From Anoxynatronum buryatiense (GTDB taxonomy: Bacteria > Bacillota > Clostridia > Peptostreptococcales > Tindalliaceae), in assembly GCF_900182905.1 (NCBI RefSeq), contig NZ_FXUF01000022.1, positions 1-45,151 of the forward strand: 45,151 nt of DNA, written 5' to 3'. A program made the translations under genes and the position numbers. Every line of letters starts with the position of its first letter. Position 1 is the stretch's first letter. Below the pieces are notes generated by a model, which was given only the letters and a program-made list of their open reading frames with translations, was not told the origin of the DNA and made no database searches. Shown here piece after piece: positions 41,383 to 45,151 of the stretch.

Positions 41383-42825
41383 CTACCACCCCAGTATTTG
41401 TCTGACTTCTTCTGCGGCACCATTCAGAGCCTCTTCGCCGGTTTTCTCTTTCAGAAACGCAGCGGCAAAGGCATCCAGCATCAGGCTGTCAATTCTGGCA
41501 CCATGCACCCCCGGCCAGTTGTACCAGTTTCCCAGGTCCTCCAGCTGATCATACGACCGGGTGGCCTGGGGATTGGCGGCCATGTATGCGCTGAGAAGAC
41601 CATTCGGCTCAATCAGGCTTTTTCGGGCAGCCATATAACCCATTTTTTCCACAATAATGGCGCCTGCCTCAGGTGATGTGGCATATTTGACGAATTCCCA
41701 GGCAGCAGCTTCCCGCTCTGGGTCAGAGGGCATGATATAGAGATTGCTGCCACCTGCGGGAACACGCCGGGGATTGCGATTGACCATGTTGTCGTACGTG
41801 GGCAGCAGCATAATGCCCAAATCAAAATCGGCATTTGCAGTGAAGTTCACCAGATTACCTGTGGTGGCAACAATCATGACCGATGACCCGTTGATAAAGT
41901 TTTCTGCGGCTTCAGAACCGCTGATGTTGGGATAGGTACCCTCTTCATGCATCATGGTGAGCCAGAAGTCCATCACCCGCTGTCCCGGTTCATCATTGAA
42001 GTGAATGGTTTGGGTTTCCTGTGACGCCATTTGGCCTCCGAAAGATTCCACCAGGGTCTGAAACTGCCAGGTGTCATAATCCAGCTGGAACCCAATGCCC
42101 GCAAGCCCCGCTGATGGTTGCGCCGCTTTTTTCGCCCACTCCCGCACTTGCTCCCAGCTTTCCGGCTGATCAACGTAGTCAATACCCGCTTGTTCCAGCA
42201 GATCTTTGTTGACATAGATCAGCGGTGTACTGATGGCAAAGGGCATGGCGATCTGCTCTCCCTGTTCATCTTGACCCAGGGTCAGCATGTTGGGGAAGAA
42301 ATCGCTGAGATCAGTGTTTTCCTGTTCAATGTAGGGTTGCACACTGACAGCTCCCAGGCCTTCTTTCATGAAATTGTGGCTTGAGAGTCCCATAATGGTG
42401 AGATCCGGCAGCTGCCGGGCAACCGCCAGTGTCTGCAGCTGCTCCAACAGGCCGCCGTACCAGCCGGGCACCATTTCGTGTTCCACGCGAATACGATCCT
42501 GAGAATCATTGAAGCCCTGTACAATTTCATTCATGGCTTCTTCCCGGGGGCCAGAGAAAACGTGAAGAAAGGTGAGGGTGATGGGCTCGGTGCTCACCGG
42601 TGCCGCTGAAGCCGCCGGTGCCGATGTACCTGTATCACTGCCGGTGGCAGCGGTGTCGCTGGCTTGGTTTTGGACTGTGCCTGAGGTGCAGGCCGACAGA
42701 AACAGGGCCACTGCCAGCACGAGTGCAGCCAGCCTAAACGACTTCATCCGGTTGATTGGGTTGATCGGATTGACATGATTGACATGATTGATCGGATTGA
42801 TCGGGTTGATGTCTTTAAAGAACAT
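41383..42825 (-). CDS. Extracellular solute-binding lipoprotein (family 1, UgpB-like) with a repeat-encoded N-terminal extension
   Basis: A protein of 480 residues. AAGGAG lies 9 bases before the ATG at 42825, so translation should start there. About 25 residues with the repeats INPINPINHVNHVNPINPIN precede a normal lipoprotein signal, MKSFRLAALVLAVALFLSAC. The ATG of that signal (42747) has no ribosome-binding site. The body has ITLTFLHVFSGPREEAMNEI, LPDLTIMGLSSHNF, PFAISTPLIYVNKDLLEQAG and a late GGSNLYIMPSDPEREAAAWE block, as in UgpB/MalE-type proteins. The ligand could be a sugar or a glycerophosphate ester. Confidence 0.85.
   Translation of the reverse strand: MFFKDINPINPINHVNHVNPINPINRMKSFRLAALVLAVALFLSACTSGTVQNQASDTAATGSDTGTSAPAASAAPVSTEPITLTFLHVFSGPREEAMNEIVQGFNDSQDRIRVEHEMVPGWYGGLLEQLQTLAVARQLPDLTIMGLSSHNFMKEGLGAVSVQPYIEQENTDLSDFFPNMLTLGQDEQGEQIAMPFAISTPLIYVNKDLLEQAGIDYVDQPESWEQVREWAKKAAQPSAGLAGIGFQLDYDTWQFQTLVESFGGQMASQETQTIHFNDEPGQRVMDFWLTMMHEEGTYPNISGSEAAENFINGSSVMIVATTGNLVNFTANADFDLGIMLLPTYDNMVNRNPRRVPAGGSNLYIMPSDPEREAAAWEFVKYATSPEAGAIIVEKMGYMAARKSLIEPNGLLSAYMAANPQATRSYDQLEDLGNWYNWPGVHGARIDSLMLDAFAAAFLKEKTGEEALNGAAEEVRQILGW
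42749..42816 (-). repeat. Short tandem repeats extending a coding start
   Basis: ATTGATCGG and ATTGACATG 9-base units alternate. They stay in frame and encode the Asn-Pro-Ile / Asn-His-Val repeats of the binding protein's N-terminus. The gap 42832-43060 upstream has TCGTCTGTC-like short repeats and no other feature I can see. Confidence 0.88.
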
Positions 42826-43060
42826 TGTCACACACTCCTTTTGATCTCGTTGGGTTGGTGAACCTTCAAATAGCTGCTATCTGTGGAATCCGTCTATGAT
42901 TGATTGTTTTGTGTCATCAGTTTGTCTGTCGCATGCATTATCATCTGTCGCACACGCTTTCGTCTATCATCTATTTCTTTCGTCTGTCACCCATTCACAT
43001 GGTATGACACTCACTCTTTCGTTTGGCATCCAATGGAACAGGCGTTTACGGAAAGGCTGA

Positions 43061-43882
43061 CTACTTAATGCCACTGTGCACATGACTCTGAACAAAGTAC
43101 CGCTGTCCCAGCACATAAATCACCAGCACCGGCAACACCGACAGAGTGGCCGCAGCCATGGTGGGGACCCACTGCACCAGGGTTTCGTCGCGAAAAGCGA
43201 CGATTCCCACGGGAAGAGTCATCTTTTGAGAATCTCTCAATACCACCAGTGTCCAGTAATAATCGTTCCAGTTGCGCACCAGCTGAATCAGCCCGACAGA
43301 AATAATCGCAGGCACTGCACTTCTCAAATACACGTGGTACAGCACCTGAAAGCCGTGGCAACCGTCAATGCGGGCAGCTTCATCCAGTTCCCTGGGAATC
43401 TGGAGAAAAAACTGACGCAGAACGAAAATGGCGTAGCCACTGGCCAGATGAGGCACGATGACTCCCTGATAGGTGTTCACCCAGCCGAAGGCATTAATCA
43501 CCATAAAAAGTGGAAATAGAATGGCCTGGGGTGGAATCATCATGGTGCATAAGACAAAGAAAAACAGTGGTTCACTGCCTTTAAACCGATAACGGGCAAA
43601 GGCATAAGCCGCCAGCACTCCCAGTGTCAGCTGCCCTGCGGTCAGGCAGCCGGCCACAAAAACACTGTTGAAAAACCAGCGCATGAACGGCGAATTTTCC
43701 AGTACCTGCCGATACCCTTCTAAACTGACCGAAGTGGGGAAAATCAGCAGGAAACGTTGAAAAACAGCGCCGTAGTCCGACAGGGAAATGCTGACCATCC
43801 AAAGAAATGGTATCAGTATCAGGATGGCGGTGATCATGAGAATGGCGTGAATCCACCAGCCTGTCAATCGATGTTGGTTCAT
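43061..43882 (-). CDS. ugpE: ABC sugar permease, MalG/UgpE type
   Basis: A membrane protein of 273 residues with about six helices. It has the conserved cytoplasmic EAA loop ELDEAARIDGCHGFQVLYHV and the N-terminal ITAILILIPFLWMVSISL. GAGGTG stands 8 bases before the ATG. It follows the MalF-type gene and precedes the binding-protein gene by about 235 bases of repeat-rich sequence. Confidence 0.88.
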   Translation of the reverse strand: MNQHRLTGWWIHAILMITAILILIPFLWMVSISLSDYGAVFQRFLLIFPTSVSLEGYRQVLENSPFMRWFFNSVFVAGCLTAGQLTLGVLAAYAFARYRFKGSEPLFFFVLCTMMIPPQAILFPLFMVINAFGWVNTYQGVIVPHLASGYAIFVLRQFFLQIPRELDEAARIDGCHGFQVLYHVYLRSAVPAIISVGLIQLVRNWNDYYWTLVVLRDSQKMTLPVGIVAFRDETLVQWVPTMAAATLSVLPVLVIYVLGQRYFVQSHVHSGIK

Positions 43883-43899
43883 CGTGTTAACACCTCGAT

Positions 43900-44030
43900 G
43901 TTTCTTTTGTGGTGATGCTGAATGCTTCTTTCTTGATCATGAGTGTTTCTTTCTTGATCATGCATGTTTCCTCTTTGATAGTGCATTGATAGTGCATTTT
44001 TTTGACTGCTCATGCACTTTTCTTGACTGA
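43900..44030 (+). repeat. Short imperfect repeats between permease genes
   Basis: TTTCTTTCTTGATCATG occurs twice. GATAGTGCATT occurs twice. Variants of TGACT(G) follow. No promoter or terminator is evident. Confidence 0.75.
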
Positions 44031-44043
44031 TCCTGTACCTGCT

Positions 44044-44913
44044 TTACTGATAATGAACCTTTCGCTGGACGATTCGCACCATCAGCAGTGTCAGGATCAT
44101 CGTCGCCACAAACAGCACTGTGGCTGCCGCCGTTGCCAGACCGGTATTGAAAAACTTGAAGGCTTCCTGCCAGACAAAAAACACCATCATGTTGGTGGCA
44201 TTATTGGGACCACCCATCGTCAGTATTTGCACCGTTGCAAACACCTGAAAAGAAGACAGTGTCGTCATGACAAAAACAAAGAAGGTGACAGGAGATAGCA
44301 GGGGCAATGTGAGACGGGTCAGGCGTGTGAAAGGCGAGAGACCGTCAATGGCCGCTGCTTCATAGATTTCTTTGTCCAACTGCTGGATGCCTGCTATAAA
44401 CAGGATCACATTGTAGCCGAAAGACTGCCAGATGCCCAGAATCACCAGGGCCAGCAGCGCACTTTTTGATTCGTTCAGCCAATTGGGCCCCTGAATTCCC
44501 ACCAGAGACATCACCTGGTTAATAAGACCGTGCCGGGCATTGTACAGCAGGCTGAAAGACAGGCTGGCTGCCGCCACAGAGATCACCACCGGGATAAAGA
44601 AAACAAACCGGTACAGGGCCTTGGCTTTCTTTGTCTGTTCAATGAGCAGGGCGTACATCAGCCCCAACACTATGGAAACCGGCATGGTGGTCATCACATA
44701 CATCAGTGTGTTACCAATGGTTTTTTTGAAGATGTGGCTGCCAGCCAGCTGTCGATAGTTTTGAATCCCCACAAAGGTCATGTCCCCTGTCAGCAAATGC
44801 CATTCACTGAAACTGATGAACAGGGAGTACAGAAAGGGAAAGACAAAAAAGACACCATATAGCGTCATCGTTGGAAATAGCAATAAATAGGGCAACTTAC
44901 TTCGCGTGACCAT
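44044..44913 (-). CDS. ugpA: ABC sugar permease, MalF/UgpA type
   Basis: A membrane protein of 289 residues with about six helices. The EAA loop reads EIYEAAAIDGLSPFTRLTRL. The start helix is LPYLLLFPTMTLYGVFFVFP. The ribosome-binding site is weak (AGG four bases before the ATG). It is the first gene of the importer operon. The stop codon of a transposase fragment lies only about 20 bases upstream, so the native promoter has probably been displaced. Confidence 0.88.
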   Translation of the reverse strand: MVTRSKLPYLLLFPTMTLYGVFFVFPFLYSLFISFSEWHLLTGDMTFVGIQNYRQLAGSHIFKKTIGNTLMYVMTTMPVSIVLGLMYALLIEQTKKAKALYRFVFFIPVVISVAAASLSFSLLYNARHGLINQVMSLVGIQGPNWLNESKSALLALVILGIWQSFGYNVILFIAGIQQLDKEIYEAAAIDGLSPFTRLTRLTLPLLSPVTFFVFVMTTLSSFQVFATVQILTMGGPNNATNMMVFFVWQEAFKFFNTGLATAAATVLFVATMILTLLMVRIVQRKVHYQ

Positions 44914-44933
44914 AGAACCTGCATTCCCGGAAT

Positions 44934-45151
44934 TTATAACGAGGGCGGATCCACACCTAACGCTATATAAATATCTTTCTGTTTCTGTGTCACTTCACCC
45001 AGGAGGCGACCATGCTCAGGTGATTCAAACAGCTCAATTGAGTCAAGTTCATCCAGGAGACCCTGGAGGGTCCATTTGGTGAAAAGGCCAGCATCCTGCA
45101 TCTTCTTTTTCACGTAAGACAAATAGATTAAAGCAATAAACTCAACGAATA
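44934..45151 (-). CDS. Transposase C-terminal part (IS4/IS1634-like), cut by the window edge
   Basis: The frame is open to the right edge: FVEFIALIYLSYVKKKMQDA, then LLDELDSIELFE and LGEVTQKQKDIYIALGVDPP. This matches the end of IS4/IS1634-type transposases. The rest lies outside. No terminal inverted repeat can be recognised in the 20 bases before the permease gene. Confidence 0.65.
   Translation of the reverse strand, partial: FVEFIALIYLSYVKKKMQDAGLFTKWTLQGLLDELDSIELFESPEHGRLLGEVTQKQKDIYIALGVDPPSL

Noticed and set aside
1-45151. tRNA and rRNA genes, prophage, replication origin
   Set aside because: No cloverleaf, rRNA core sequence, phage structural gene or DnaA-box cluster was noticed by eye. 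A dedicated scan was not possible.

Overview
The window looks like chromosome of an anaerobic, mid-GC Clostridia-type Firmicute. The signs are strong AGGAGG ribosome-binding sites, T-tailed intrinsic terminators, S-layer-homology (SLH) surface proteins, Nif11-type peptide precursors, an IS1182-type element and a cobalamin riboswitch. The species cannot be fixed from the sequence. Nearly every intact gene is on the minus strand. The plus strand holds mostly remnants.

Layout. (1) 1-3200: a two-component system made of a 7TM LytS-type kinase and a response regulator with SARP-like DNA-binding and BTAD domains. (2) 3263-6551: an SLH-gene remnant, an IS1182 element inserted in the loop of an intrinsic terminator, an orphan Nif11-type precursor, and remnants of a transposase and a CDF metal exporter. 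(3) 6541-21250: three large secreted repeat proteins. Two end in SLH domains and one ends in copper-amine-oxidase-N domains. Between them lie a nucleotidyltransferase gene pair, a SulP remnant and a topoisomerase III gene. (4) 21295-22735: more remnants, including a piece copied from an ABC ATPase gene in this window, and a second orphan Nif11-type precursor. (5) 22866-28301: a soluble chemotaxis-type receptor, then a cobalamin-riboswitch-controlled BtuFCD-like corrinoid importer operon ending in a methyltransferase. (6) 28310-34978: an eight-gene operon of an ArsR-type regulator, a 59-residue protein, a FecBCD-type importer and a three-gene module (cytoplasmic binding protein, HypB-like GTPase, permease-less ABC ATPase). 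(7) 35540-38078: a second, diverged and re-ordered copy of that module behind a Fur-like box. (8) 38451-44913: a Ugp/MalFGK-like sugar or glycerophosphate importer operon with a signal-less 5'-nucleotidase. A transposase tail closes the right edge.

How the parts connect. The response-regulator gene and the three surface-protein genes share one promoter design: two TCTGACA repeats at 11-bp pitch, exactly 9 bp from the -10 box. This is the geometry known for SARP operators, so the adjacent two-component system probably controls its own gene and the surface proteins as a local regulon. The best candidate for an undescribed system is the module present twice. It pairs a HypB/UreG-like GTPase rich in Cys motifs with an ABC ATPase that has no permease and a ferric-binding-protein-like protein that has no signal peptide. 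Both copies lie downstream of Fur-like boxes, which suggests cytoplasmic metal or metallocofactor handling.
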